Of a DNA stretch of 64,000 nt, positions 17,040 through 26,296 are shown in pieces (the first letter of the stretch is position 1; each line of letters begins with the position of its first letter). The position numbers and the translations under genes are program-made. The notes beneath the pieces are model-generated. The model was not told where the DNA came from. It saw only the letters and a program-made list of their open reading frames with translations, and searched no databases. This DNA comes from Candidatus Rifleibacteriota bacterium (GTDB lineage: Bacteria; Muiribacteriota; Ozemobacteria; Ozemobacterales; Ozemobacteraceae), in contig JADFZL010000022.1 in the NCBI GenBank assembly GCA_015232575.1, positions 58,663-122,662 of the forward strand. The letters run 5' to 3'.

Positions 17040-18998
17040 CTATTCTCGAGGTGTTTGAAGCGAACTTTTGATTTTCAGAAGGTTGTCTCTGACGTGCGAG
17101 AATGCCTGTGGGCGATTCAACGGGTTTCTGTTTACGCACTCAAGTAAAAGAGCTTCAAGCTCAGGGTTGGGGTTTTCAATAAATCCTGAAAGTGGTGTCG
17201 GGTCAGTAGTGAGTACAACAAAAAGATTATCGCCCTGAAATGGTCTTTGTCCGGAAAACATCTCATACATCGTAACACCGAAGGCAAAGATTTCGCTTAA
17301 AACGTTTGCAACGTTACCCTGAAGACGTTCCGGAGAAATGTACCAGGGAGTTCCTATTACAATACCAGTTTTAGTCATGTTCTCCTGTCCTTCGCGCAAT
17401 GCCAGTCCGAAGTCCAGGATTTTTGCATGCCCGGTTTTTTCAATCAGCAGATTTTCAGGTTTAATGTCTCTGTGCAGAATTTCATTTTCCATGGCATAAT
17501 TCAGTCCATCTGAAATCTCTATGGCAATTGAAATCATGTGTTCAAAAGATATTGCGTTGCGCTGCGCTTCGTCACCAATTATTTTTCTAAGGTTATTTCC
17601 TTCCAGAAATTCAAAAGACAGGTAATAAGGTGGTACAACTGACAAGTCAAAAACCCGGGGTATTGCAGGATGTGAAAGAGAAGCCATTATTCTTGATTCC
17701 CTTATAAAGCGCTGGCACAGTTCTGTTTCACTTTTTTCCAGATCTTTGCGCAAAGTTTTTATTGCAACCCAGCGTTTGAGGTTTTCGTCGAATGCTTTTA
17801 TTACAATTCCCATTCCGCCGCGGCCTATCTCTGATAATGAGTTATATCTTGCCGGAAGCTTGATCTCAAAATCTCCCAGTTTTACTACTCTTGATCTGCT
17901 TTGTGAACCAGGGCTTTCTAAGGTCATGTCGCTGCAGTCAACTGAGAGTGAATTATAAACTTTTGACGGACTTACCGGTGGTTTTTCAATTGAAACCGGT
18001 TTGGGCTCAGATACAGGTTTTTCCTGTGGTGCTGGCTTAACTATGGGATTATCAAGGTAAGAAGGAAGCTCATCTGGTTCAAATTTCCGCTTGGGTATTT
18101 CTGTTTGGTCCTGTTTCAGAGTGGTAATAGAAGATCTCAGAGCCTGTAAAAAGCTGTTCTTTGCGTTTTCTCTCTTTTCAGCGTTTTCATCAAGATAATT
18201 TCCTGATGCTTCAAACTTGGAAGATCTGACTGAATCAAGCATTGTTTGCGCAGCAGCATACTCAGGGTCGATTGACAAAGCATATTGATACGCTTCGATA
18301 GCTTCAGAAATTTTTCCCGAAGTATGAAAGCATCGTCCGATTGTGTAATGCCACCTTGCGTTTTTCTTGTCAATCATAGCCATTTTTTTGAAAAAGCCAA
18401 GACTTGTACCATTGAATACTTTTCGTCTTTCGAACTGTTCTGACACAAATTTTATGGCTTTTTTATCGAGTTCTTTTTCCGGAAGATCCGAAATATAATT
18501 TAAAGCGTTTACAGACGGGTTGGGGGCTTTAATCTGAAGCTCAATATATTTTCCTCTGAGATCAGTATTTTCTGGAGCTTTGATGCAGGCATCAAGCAAG
18601 AGATTCAGTGATCTTTCGTCAGTTGATTCCCGTGCGAGAATAAGCTCTAATTCAAAATTTTTCAACGTCGCATTTCTGGAATCTTTCAATAGAAGTGCTG
18701 TGAGAATTTTTTGTGCAGGAACAAACTGTTTTGAAGAAATCAGCAACTTCAAAAGCGCTTCAGAAAGTTCACGATCTTTCAGTGTTCGGTCTTCATTGTG
18801 CAGAAAAAAACGTACAAAGTCGGCATTTCGGCTATCTGAAGCACCTTTCGATGCGCTCGAAAGAAAATGACTCCGCTTTTCCTTCCAGTCACTTTCAAAT
18901 TTTTTCTCTAAGTGCATAGAGTAGACTCTGCGACCGACAAAAACCATCAGTCCGACAAAAATGATGATAAACACAGTCCATATTATATAGGTCATCAT
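17040..18998 (-). CDS. Membrane-anchored TPR Ser/Thr protein kinase
   Basis: 652 residues. One N-terminal membrane span (residues 4-22) anchors a cytoplasmic protein: TPR-like helices (~60-260, clearest at ARWHYTIGRCFHTSGKISEA), a proline-rich linker (~300-350), then a Hanks-type kinase domain (~383-640). Catalytic features are complete: GRGGMG loop, K414 in VAIKTL, E434, H509-R-D-I-K-P-E-N and D529-F-G. Kinases usually have the catalytic domain first and sensor last; here the order is reversed. It is the likely counterpart of the convergent SpoIIE phosphatase. Activation loop and APE-like SPE motif are present, so it should be active. Confidence 0.9.
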   Translation of the reverse strand: MMTYIIWTVFIIIFVGLMVFVGRRVYSMHLEKKFESDWKEKRSHFLSSASKGASDSRNADFVRFFLHNEDRTLKDRELSEALLKLLISSKQFVPAQKILTALLLKDSRNATLKNFELELILARESTDERSLNLLLDACIKAPENTDLRGKYIELQIKAPNPSVNALNYISDLPEKELDKKAIKFVSEQFERRKVFNGTSLGFFKKMAMIDKKNARWHYTIGRCFHTSGKISEAIEAYQYALSIDPEYAAAQTMLDSVRSSKFEASGNYLDENAEKRENAKNSFLQALRSSITTLKQDQTEIPKRKFEPDELPSYLDNPIVKPAPQEKPVSEPKPVSIEKPPVSPSKVYNSLSVDCSDMTLESPGSQSRSRVVKLGDFEIKLPARYNSLSEIGRGGMGIVIKAFDENLKRWVAIKTLRKDLEKSETELCQRFIRESRIMASLSHPAIPRVFDLSVVPPYYLSFEFLEGNNLRKIIGDEAQRNAISFEHMISIAIEISDGLNYAMENEILHRDIKPENLLIEKTGHAKILDFGLALREGQENMTKTGIVIGTPWYISPERLQGNVANVLSEIFAFGVTMYEMFSGQRPFQGDNLFVVLTTDPTPLSGFIENPNPELEALLLECVNRNPLNRPQAFSHVRDNLLKIKSSLQTPRE

Positions 18999-19329
18999 TT
19001 CTAATTTGTCTTTCTCTCGAACCCTTTTGTCATAAGATTACTCTGAAAACCCGATTTTTCCGGAACAATTTAGGGAGGCTGTTCCAAACCTGCATAAAAA
19101 ATGTTAATTCCGTATGTTATCAAATAAAAACTGCGATCCTTTTACAGTTTAATATTAGTAGAAAATTCCCAAAAACTAAAGAACATTTTTATATATATTT
19201 AGTGATATTTGAATTATCTTCACAGAATCGTTTTATATTCAACCTTTTCAGCGGTCATAAATATTCAACTTTTATTCTGGTCATTAGATAAAAATTCTGA
19301 TAAAATACCAGAAAGTTTATGAATATTGC
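18999..19329. other. Intergenic region between divergent genes
   Basis: 331 AT-rich bases between two divergently transcribed genes, so promoters for both must lie here. The only structure seen is a 6-bp inverted repeat, GGAACA (19062-19067) and TGTTCC (19080-19085), which could be a regulator site. No coding sequence is supported. Confidence 0.4.
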
Positions 19330-20457
19330 TTGGATAAGAAAATAATGATTGAATCATTTCTGAAAAAAGGCTATGAGGAACAACTTGCTTTTCTGAGAGA
19401 ATTGACGAAAGAGCAGCTTGAAAGTGCTGATTTCTTCGAAAAGGTTGTTCTTGATGCTTCAATTTCACCTCAGGTCAAAGTTGAAGCATTGAAAGCAGCT
19501 GTGAGAAATGATGTAACAAGCCTTCTTGGCTGGGTTAAGGAAAATCTCGACTCTTCAGACGAAGCAATCAGTCTGAACTGTTTGCTTTATCTGCTCAGGT
19601 TTTCGCATAAAGAAGCAATTGATCCAATTTATAAGTTTCTTACGTCAGAAAATCAGAATCTCTCAGAGGGAACCAGACAGATTCTGAAAATGTTTAAATC
19701 AGGAAAGCTTCTCAGACAGCTCGCTGTGATGTTTTCTTCTAATGATGACAATCAGAAAATGATTGCACGCACTATTCTGGAAAATCTTGAACTGAAAGAG
19801 TATTTTGGAAAACTTGGTGAAGCGCTTGCCAAGGTGCCTTCGACCGAATTTCTTGATGAGATATTAAAATTGTATGAAGCGAGATTTTCAAGCAGCGAAG
19901 TGCATCTGCTTGATCCGCTTCTGAAATCACTGCCCCCTGAGCTGAAAAACTCAATCACTCTTTTCAGGCAGAGAATTCTCTCTAAGGGCAGTGAACAGAA
20001 AGACTCTGATGGTTTTAAATTCCCGCAGGAACAAAAAAAGAAGATCGATTTAGATCTTCCCAGGCAAAAACAGCCTAAGGCAGAACCGGAATTTTCAAAA
20101 ATGGCTTTGCTCATAGCTGCTTTGCTGGTAATATTATTGATAATATTTGTCGTTTTCAGAGTGTTTTTCAGTCCACCTCCAAAGATTGAGGAAACTTCCA
20201 GACAGCCAGTTAAAACGCTGGCCCGCTCAATTACTTCAAAGGCCACTATTATCGAATTCAAAGAGTCTACAGGAGGTTATCTGGTAGAACTTGAGAATAG
20301 ATCAAGAATTTTTATTATTGTACAATCTCCTGATTTACATTCAATAAAGCCGAAGACGCTGGTTCAGATAGTCTTTTCACCGGTAAAGGTAAGTTCTGAA
20401 GGGCTGACTGTAGCTCTCTGCAGCGATATACGAGTGCTTCCGCCAGGAAGACAGTAA
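19330..20457 (+). CDS. HEAT-like repeat protein with one membrane span and C-terminal beta domain
   Basis: 375 residues. Residues ~10-215 are paired helices like HEAT repeats (SPQVKVEALKAAVRNDVTSL, SNDDNQKMIARTILENL). A charged linker leads to one membrane span at ~258-280 (LIAALLVILLIIFVVFRVFF). The last ~80 residues are strand-rich (TSKATIIEFKESTGGYLVEL), resembling a small OB-like domain. The start used is TTG, with an ATG at 19345 as alternative; neither has a strong ribosome binding site. Function unknown; possibly a scaffold linking cytoplasm and envelope. Confidence 0.7.
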   Translation: MDKKIMIESFLKKGYEEQLAFLRELTKEQLESADFFEKVVLDASISPQVKVEALKAAVRNDVTSLLGWVKENLDSSDEAISLNCLLYLLRFSHKEAIDPIYKFLTSENQNLSEGTRQILKMFKSGKLLRQLAVMFSSNDDNQKMIARTILENLELKEYFGKLGEALAKVPSTEFLDEILKLYEARFSSSEVHLLDPLLKSLPPELKNSITLFRQRILSKGSEQKDSDGFKFPQEQKKKIDLDLPRQKQPKAEPEFSKMALLIAALLVILLIIFVVFRVFFSPPPKIEETSRQPVKTLARSITSKATIIEFKESTGGYLVELENRSRIFIIVQSPDLHSIKPKTLVQIVFSPVKVSSEGLTVALCSDIRVLPPGRQ

Positions 20458-20484
20458 ATTATTTATCAGACACAGGAGAAGTTT

Positions 20485-21672
20485 ATGAATAGCGAAATAA
20501 AAACAGGAATTTTTTGTACTGGTGTTACAGAATGGGCATTGAAGTACTTTCATGGCCATGAATTGTCCATAACCCGTGGAACAAGTTACAATGCTTATCT
20601 GATTAAGGATGGGGAATTCAATGTGCTTATTGATTCTGTAAAAGCGCCTCATGTTCCCGAGTTTCTTAAAAAGCTTGAAGCAATTGTGCCCCTTGATAAG
20701 ATAACCCATTACGTAATTAACCACACAGAGCCTGATCATTCAGGTGCTTTTACTGCAATAATGGCCAAGTCTCCCAATGCAAAAATCATTTGCAGCAGAG
20801 GAGGACAGAAGCCGCTGCTGCGCCATTACCCCGGGAACTGGAACATTCAGCCAGTAAAGACTGGTGATGAAATAAAGCTGCATTCTAAAACTCTGCGATT
20901 TTTCGAAGCACAGATGCTTCACTGGCCAGACAGCATGTTCACATATTGTCCTGAAGAAAAGATTCTGTTTCCGAATGATGCCTTTGGACAACATTATGCT
21001 TCATCGTCTAAATTTGCCGATGATGTTGATCAATGCGAGTTGTGGCAGGAAGCAATGAAGTATTTTGCAAATATTCTTACGCCTTTTTCAGGTCAGATTA
21101 TCAACAAAGTAAATGATTTTTCCAAGCTTGGATGGCCTGTTGAGATGATTTGTCCAAGCCATGGCATGATCTGGAGAAAAAATGTAACACAGATAATCGA
21201 AAAGTATGTCGAATGGGCATCGGGGAAAGCAGAACCAGGTGTTGTCATAATTTATGATACAATCTGGGGTGGTACAGAAAAAATGGCTAGAGCAATATCC
21301 AGAGGGCTTGATTCAGCGAATGTACAATTCAGAATCTTTAACGCCGGAACATCAGATTTCAATGATGTTAACACTGAAATACTCAAATATAAGGGCGTAT
21401 TAATAGGTTGTCCAACTTTGAACAATTCTCTCATGCCGACTATTGCTCCATTTCTTGAAAGTCTGAAAGGGCTTAGATTTGTAAATAAAGTCGGAGCAGC
21501 ATTTGGAACATACGGTTGGAGCGGTGAAGGCTGCGCGAGACTTGAAGAATTTATGAAATCAGGAAATATTTCAATAGTACAACAGCCAATTAAAGCAAAC
21601 TATAATCCCAACGAGGAAGATCTTGCCAAATGCGAGCAATTTGGAAAAGACTTTGCAGAACATCTGAAATAA
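20485..21672 (+). CDS. Flavodiiron protein (FprA-type A flavoprotein)
   Basis: 395 residues. The N-terminal metallo-beta-lactamase domain carries all di-iron ligands: H80-x-E82-x-D84-H85 (NHTEPDHSG), H146 (MLHWPDSM), D165 (FPNDAFGQH) and H226 (CPSHGMIW). From ~252 a flavodoxin domain begins (VVIIYDTIWGGTEKMARAI) with FMN-loop residues GCPTLNNS and GTYGWSGEG. Such enzymes reduce O2 to water or NO to N2O using reduced FMN, protecting anaerobes from oxygen or nitrosative stress. The C-terminus has no fused rubredoxin, so a separate electron donor is needed. The Shine-Dalgarno AGGAG is good. It is followed by a terminator. Confidence 0.93.
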   Translation: MNSEIKTGIFCTGVTEWALKYFHGHELSITRGTSYNAYLIKDGEFNVLIDSVKAPHVPEFLKKLEAIVPLDKITHYVINHTEPDHSGAFTAIMAKSPNAKIICSRGGQKPLLRHYPGNWNIQPVKTGDEIKLHSKTLRFFEAQMLHWPDSMFTYCPEEKILFPNDAFGQHYASSSKFADDVDQCELWQEAMKYFANILTPFSGQIINKVNDFSKLGWPVEMICPSHGMIWRKNVTQIIEKYVEWASGKAEPGVVIIYDTIWGGTEKMARAISRGLDSANVQFRIFNAGTSDFNDVNTEILKYKGVLIGCPTLNNSLMPTIAPFLESLKGLRFVNKVGAAFGTYGWSGEGCARLEEFMKSGNISIVQQPIKANYNPNEEDLAKCEQFGKDFAEHLK

Positions 21673-21699
21673 ATAATAAATTCACTGAACAAAAAAAAT

Positions 21700-21816
21700 G
21701 CGTTAACTTGCTAACTCCAGAATTTCGATTCTGGAGTTTTTGACCGAGGGGAGAAATTTGCATTTATCTGATCTCTAACATTCATTCCAGATGAAACCTT
21801 ATCACTGAGTTAACGC
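21700..21816 (+). ncRNA. Possible structured RNA between FprA and small membrane gene
   Basis: A 9-bp long-range pair, GCGTTAACT (21700-21708) and AGTTAACGC (21808-21816), encloses a UUCG-capped hairpin (21714-21737) and a purine-rich stretch. There is no open frame and no match to a family I can name. It could be a small RNA or simply the flavodiiron 3' UTR. Confidence 0.3.
21714..21741 (+). terminator. Terminator after flavodiiron gene
   Basis: A perfect 10-bp stem, ACTCCAGAAT and ATTCTGGAGT, with a TTCG loop, followed by four Ts. It lies 42 bases after the flavodiiron stop codon. Confidence 0.8.
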
Positions 21817-21844
21817 GTATAGCGAGGCAACGGTAAATGCAACA

Positions 21845-21884
21845 ATCGCCAGATCCTTCATTAAGAATGGTCTGGCGATTTTAT
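21845..21884. terminator. Hairpin between convergent genes
   Basis: ATCGCCAGA (21845-21853) pairs with TCTGGCGAT (21871-21879) and is followed by TTTATT on the plus strand. It lies between the flavodiiron gene and the oppositely oriented small gene at 21902 and may serve either. Confidence 0.6.
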
Positions 21885-21901
21885 TGTACTATTTTTTAAA
21901 A

Positions 21902-22033
21902 TTAAAAACCGAAAACATACTTTGCGATAATCATTCCTGCAAATACAACAACGGCGAAAAGAATTTTTGCTTTCGCTTCACCAACAGGATCTTCCGAGTT
22001 TTTTTGCTGAGAATTGTTTTCAATATCTGACAT
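21902..22033 (-). CDS. Small single-span membrane protein (43 residues)
   Basis: Reverse-strand frame beginning ATG at 22033 with an excellent Shine-Dalgarno (AGGAGG at 22045-22040, six-base spacing). The product has a polar N-terminus (MSDIENNSQQKNSEDPVGEA) and a C-terminal membrane helix (ILFAVVVFAGMIIAKYVFGF). It has its own consensus promoter and a ~120-base structured leader, which argues that this short gene is real. Function unknown; proteins of this shape often modulate larger membrane complexes. Confidence 0.68.
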   Translation of the reverse strand: MSDIENNSQQKNSEDPVGEAKAKILFAVVVFAGMIIAKYVFGF

Positions 22034-22039
22034 TTTCCA

Positions 22040-22157
22040 CCTCCTGGCAATAAAAATTGAAAAAGAAGTGATATTCTTTTTCAGCCTGGAGGAGGCGGCC
22101 CGACCATCCTCAGAAACCTTCGAAAAAACATTTTTTTCGAACCCAAAAAACTCTGAT
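22040..22157 (-). promoter_or_regulatory. Structured 5' leader of the small membrane gene
   Basis: Between the predicted transcription start (~22157) and the ATG are two perfect 10-bp hairpins: TTCGAAAAAA/TTTTTTCGAA (22119-22141) and TGAAAAAGAA/TTCTTTTTCA (22058-22083). Between them, CCTCCTCC (complement of 22088-22095) could pair with the AGGAGG ribosome binding site, or instead with an upstream GAGGA. This looks like a leader that can hide or expose the start. No known riboswitch class is matched. Confidence 0.4.
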
Positions 22158-22163
22158 AAATAA

Positions 22164-22192
22164 ATTTTATACTAATTAGACCATCTTGTCAA
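22164..22192 (-). promoter_or_regulatory. Consensus sigma-70 promoter for the small membrane gene
   Basis: On the reverse strand a perfect TTGACA (22192-22187) is followed after 17 bases by TAAAAT (22169-22164). It is the best promoter match I see in the window. Confidence 0.7.
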
Positions 22193-22336
22193 ACTAATAA
22201 AGAAGTTATCAGCAATTGCCCATCAGAAATCTTTGAAATATGCATTAATTATTATTTTCTATACAATTTGCGGGGTTCCTGATAATATTTGGATTTATTG
22301 AAGATTCACGCGAAAATGCGTATATGGAGGTTAAAA

Positions 22337-24049
22337 GTGACAGGGAAAAAAAATCAGACTGGTTTGCACAAGAAGCAGTCTAAAGCGCAGAAAAGTGAAA
22401 AACAATCTGGAAAGCAATCTGGAAAAGATGCCAGAAAAAATAAGAAACAGAAAGTTAATGCTTCAGAAAATACTCCTTCCGAAAAGATTATCGTTCTTGA
22501 ACCTTCACTTTTTTCATCGAATATTAAACTAGCCGCTGCTATTGATGTCGGAAGTACTGGCATAAGAATGGTTATTGCCGAATTCAGTCCGGCTGGAATA
22601 AAAATCCTTGAAACAATGCAGCATCCGGTGAGTATTGGAAAAGATACGTTTACCAAGGGCTACATACGTCAGGAAACCATCGAGGATTGCGTAAGAATTC
22701 TTCAGGGTTTCAAACGTCTTCTGGGCGAGTATGGAATCGACGAAGAAACGTCTGTCAGAGCTGTGGCAACAAGCTCTGTAAGGGAATCTTCCAATAGAGA
22801 CACTTTTCTTGACAGACTTTACATTGCTACTCATATAAATATTGAAGCAATTGAGGAAGCAGAAGAGAATCGCCTTACTTATATGGCTGTACGCAATATT
22901 CTTCCGCAGGAGGAAATTCTGTATGGAAATGCGCTGATTGTTGAAGTAGGCGGCGGCGGAACAGACGTTCTTCTTCTCGTAGATTCACATGTCGCTTTTT
23001 CAAACACATATCGAATGGGTTCTCTGCGAATGCGTGAAACTCTTGAAACTCATAAAATACAGGCGCCGCGTGAACGGGTAATTCTTGATCGTCACCTCAG
23101 ATCAACAATAGACCAGTTAAGACGGAATATTCCTGTCGGATCACTGGATAAGATAATTGCCGTCTCAGGAGATATGCGTTTTGCGGCTTCCAGGCTTCTT
23201 CCTAATTGGGACAAGGATACTATTTCTGAAATAAATGTCAAAGAATTTTCAAAGTTTGCAGATCGAATTGCCTCAATATCAATCGATCAGCTTGTTCGAA
23301 AAGAAAATATTCCATATCACGAAGCAGAAACTCTTGGGCCTGCATTGCTTGCTTACAAGCATTTTGCACGTTCTTTTGATGCAAAAAAGATTGTTGTGCC
23401 AAAAACCAGTCTTAGAGAGGGATTGTTGCAGGAAATGGCTACCCATGGTTCATGGAATCAGGATTTTGCAGATCAGGCGGTCCATACGGCATTATCTCTT
23501 GGACAGAAATTTCACTTTGATCAGAATCACGCTGTTCACGTTACTGAGCTTGCAGTAAAAATATTCCAGACTATGAAGGAAGATCACCAGCTTTCAGGGA
23601 AATTTGAACTGCTGCTGCGGCTTTCAGGACTTCTTCATGACATTGGAATGTACATCAGTAACAGAGCGCATCACAAGCATTCAATGTACCTTATACTCAA
23701 TAGCGATCTATTCGGATTGACACTTCATGACAAAATAATAATAGGGCTTATCGCACGTTATCACAGAAGGGTGGGTCCAAGCGCCGAACATCAGGAATAC
23801 GCAGTACTATCGCGGGATCATCGTATGGCGGTTGCAAAGCTTGCGGCAATATTGAGAGTCGCTGATGCTCTTGACAGAAACCATCTTCAGAGTGTAAAAA
23901 ATGTGATTTTCTCCAAAAGCGGTGGGCAATTCATTATTTCGGTATCGGAAGTTGAAGACCTGACTCTTGAAAGAGGCGCTCTTAAAGAAAAGGCAAATCT
24001 TTTTGAAGATGTCTATGGAATGCAGGTTCTGTTGAGAAAAACGAGCTGA
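22337..24049 (+). CDS. ppx: Ppx/GppA exopolyphosphatase with C-terminal HD domain
   Basis: 570 residues from GTG at 22337, chosen because GGAGG sits six bases upstream; a frame extends 48 bases further to a TTG with no such site. After a lysine-rich ~50-residue extension comes an actin-like Ppx/GppA domain (AAAIDVGSTGIRMVIAEF, ATSSVRESSNRD, VEVGGGGTDVLLL). Then follows an HD-type domain (HAVHVTELAVKIF, GLLHDIGMYISNRAHHKHS). Ppx releases phosphate from polyphosphate ends; GppA-type activity on pppGpp is the alternative. It is 11 bases upstream of polyphosphate kinase, so synthesis and breakdown are encoded together. Confidence 0.9.
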   Translation: MTGKKNQTGLHKKQSKAQKSEKQSGKQSGKDARKNKKQKVNASENTPSEKIIVLEPSLFSSNIKLAAAIDVGSTGIRMVIAEFSPAGIKILETMQHPVSIGKDTFTKGYIRQETIEDCVRILQGFKRLLGEYGIDEETSVRAVATSSVRESSNRDTFLDRLYIATHINIEAIEEAEENRLTYMAVRNILPQEEILYGNALIVEVGGGGTDVLLLVDSHVAFSNTYRMGSLRMRETLETHKIQAPRERVILDRHLRSTIDQLRRNIPVGSLDKIIAVSGDMRFAASRLLPNWDKDTISEINVKEFSKFADRIASISIDQLVRKENIPYHEAETLGPALLAYKHFARSFDAKKIVVPKTSLREGLLQEMATHGSWNQDFADQAVHTALSLGQKFHFDQNHAVHVTELAVKIFQTMKEDHQLSGKFELLLRLSGLLHDIGMYISNRAHHKHSMYLILNSDLFGLTLHDKIIIGLIARYHRRVGPSAEHQEYAVLSRDHRMAVAKLAAILRVADALDRNHLQSVKNVIFSKSGGQFIISVSEVEDLTLERGALKEKANLFEDVYGMQVLLRKTS

Positions 24050-24060
24050 AAGGAGAGTTT

Positions 24061-26223
24061 ATGCCATTGCGCAGCAACAGGTTTCTGGATCGTGAGTTCA
24101 GCTGGATAGAATTTAATCTGCGTGTCCTCGGAGAAGCGGAAAATGAGAAACTTCCTATACTTGAGAGGTTGAAGTTTCTTGCGATAACCAGTACAAATCT
24201 TGATGAATTTTTGATGGTACGTGTTGGCGGAATACGCAGAATATCAGTTTTGAAGCAGACAGAAACTTCTTCTGAAGAACATTTGCCGGAGTCTGTCCGT
24301 TTGCGTTTGAACGAGGGATTTTCTTCTGGAAAACTTTCAACAGGACAGCTTGAGAAAATACACAAGAAATGCCATGAAATGGTGAGTCGCCAGTACAAGT
24401 GCCTGCTTGATATTGAAAAAGTGCTTTCAGAGCATGAAATCCGAAGGGTTGATGTGGAAAGCCTGAGTCAGGAACAGTTTAACTATATTGAAAAAATATT
24501 TGATACCGAAATTTATCCGGTTATTACGCCGATGGCGGTCTCTTCAGCAGAAGATTTTCCGCTTCTGCCGGGACTGAGTTTGAATATAGGCGTCAGGCTT
24601 AAAAGTCGTGAAAAAAACGACGATTCATTCCGATTCGCAGTAATTCCACTTCCAAAAAGGATTCCCCGATTTGTAAGCATTCCATGTGACAAGGGCGATT
24701 ACTTTGTACTTCTGGAAGATGTTATTTGTACATTTATCGACAGACTTTTTCCTGGTGAGCCAACAATTGAACAGTTCCCGTTCAGAATAACCAGGAATGC
24801 AGATCTATCAGTATCAGAAGACCAGATTTCTGATTTCCTTGAGGAAATGAAAGAAGTTTTGATTGCGCGAAAAATCAGTGATTGCATAAGGCTCGAAATT
24901 GATCGCGGAATATCAGAAACTTCTCTTGATTTCCTTATCGGAGTGCTGAAAATATCTGAAGATGAAATATATTCCGTTTCCGGACCGATAAATCTGGGCG
25001 CTTACATGGTAATCGCATCAAGACAGGGAGCAGTCAATCTGAAATACGAACCATGGCTTCCGCAGATTCACCCCGACACAATATCTGATACCCCTCTTGT
25101 GGAAATCATTTCGCAGAGGGATGTTATATTTTTCCATCCCTATCAGAGCTTTGATCCGGTTGTGAGGCTTATCAATGAAGCCGCTGATGATCCTGACGTA
25201 ATTGCAATAAAGCAGACTCTCTACAGAACATCTGAAGGTAGTCCGATTGTGGAAGCCCTCGCAAGGGCAGCTGCACTCGAAAAACATGTTACTGCGCTTG
25301 TTGAGCTGAAAGCTCGTTTCGATGAAGCCCGGAATATTGAGTGGGCGCAGTCGCTTGAAAGGTCTGGCGTGCAGGTTATCTACGGACTTCGCGGACTGAA
25401 GGTTCATGCGAAAATCTGTCTGATAGTTCGGCGTGAGGCAAACGGAATAAGAAGATATGTTCACTTCGGGACAGGGAATTATAATGAAAAAACTGCGAAA
25501 ATGTACTGTGATATAAGTTTGATGACCTCTTCAGAAGAATTCGGTGTTGATGCCTCTGCTTTTTTTAATGCTATTTGCGGATATTCACAGCAGGTAAGAT
25601 ATAATAGAATTGAGGCTGCTCCTACGGGAATGAAGAAAAAACTTATTGATTTGATTGAAAGCGAAGCCGAGCGGTCGAAACGCGGGCAATCTGCAAAAAT
25701 ATTGGCCAAAATAAATTCTCTTGTAGATACAGATGTTATAGATGCTTTGTATAAAGCATCTTCTGCCGGAGTTAAAGTTTTCCTGAATGTCCGTGGAATA
25801 TGTTGTCTGAAGCCCGGAATCAAGGGAATGAGTGAAAATATTAAAGTCGTCTCAATTGTTGATCGTTTTCTTGAGCATGCACGAATAGCATATTTTAAAC
25901 ATGGCGGAGAGGATCTGATTTATATTTCAAGTGCCGATTGGATGCCGCGGAACCTTGATCGGCGTGTCGAACTTATGATTCCGGTTGAACAGCCTCATTG
26001 CCGGCAACGTATAATGGAAATTCTGGAATCAGCTTTCAGGGACAATACCCAGTCGCATCTACTTGAATCAGACGGCTCATACTGCAAAATTAAATCTGCA
26101 CATGGTAAGGAGTTTCGCAGTCAGGAACATCTTTATAAAATTGCCTGCGATATGGCCAAAGCAGCTGCAAAAGAACAGCGAAGGATTTTCGAACCACAGC
26201 TTCCAAATACCCGCCGTAAATAG
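24061..26223 (+). CDS. ppk1: Polyphosphate kinase 1
   Basis: 720 residues, standard PPK1 length and colinear with the four-domain family: N-terminal FLDREFSWIEFNLRVLGEAE and STNLDEFLMVRVGG, the ATP-head region, then two phospholipase-D-like C-domains. The autophosphorylated histidine is H449 in GLKVHAKICLIVRR, and the second conserved histidine is H606 in FLEHARIAYF. HFGTGNYNEKTAKMYCD is also present. It reversibly makes inorganic polyphosphate from ATP. It shares an operon with the Ppx-HD gene (11-base gap), with GGAGAG before the ATG. A long hairpin follows. Confidence 0.95.
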   Translation: MPLRSNRFLDREFSWIEFNLRVLGEAENEKLPILERLKFLAITSTNLDEFLMVRVGGIRRISVLKQTETSSEEHLPESVRLRLNEGFSSGKLSTGQLEKIHKKCHEMVSRQYKCLLDIEKVLSEHEIRRVDVESLSQEQFNYIEKIFDTEIYPVITPMAVSSAEDFPLLPGLSLNIGVRLKSREKNDDSFRFAVIPLPKRIPRFVSIPCDKGDYFVLLEDVICTFIDRLFPGEPTIEQFPFRITRNADLSVSEDQISDFLEEMKEVLIARKISDCIRLEIDRGISETSLDFLIGVLKISEDEIYSVSGPINLGAYMVIASRQGAVNLKYEPWLPQIHPDTISDTPLVEIISQRDVIFFHPYQSFDPVVRLINEAADDPDVIAIKQTLYRTSEGSPIVEALARAAALEKHVTALVELKARFDEARNIEWAQSLERSGVQVIYGLRGLKVHAKICLIVRREANGIRRYVHFGTGNYNEKTAKMYCDISLMTSSEEFGVDASAFFNAICGYSQQVRYNRIEAAPTGMKKKLIDLIESEAERSKRGQSAKILAKINSLVDTDVIDALYKASSAGVKVFLNVRGICCLKPGIKGMSENIKVVSIVDRFLEHARIAYFKHGGEDLIYISSADWMPRNLDRRVELMIPVEQPHCRQRIMEILESAFRDNTQSHLLESDGSYCKIKSAHGKEFRSQEHLYKIACDMAKAAAKEQRRIFEPQLPNTRRK

Positions 26224-26296
26224 CTTTTTTATTGCTGTTTTCTTTTGCAGTGTTCTTCGGTGTATGTTCCATTAAACTACAGCTGAGGCTATTTTC

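Noticed and set aside
21714..21737. tRNA T-arm-like TTCGATTC
   Set aside because: It is the UUCG loop and stem of a terminator; no acceptor, D or anticodon arms are present.
22040..22157. Fluoride or other known riboswitch in the small-gene leader
   Set aside because: GAGGATGG and GGGCCGCC superficially recall the fluoride motif, but the conserved pseudoknot and 3' segments are absent.
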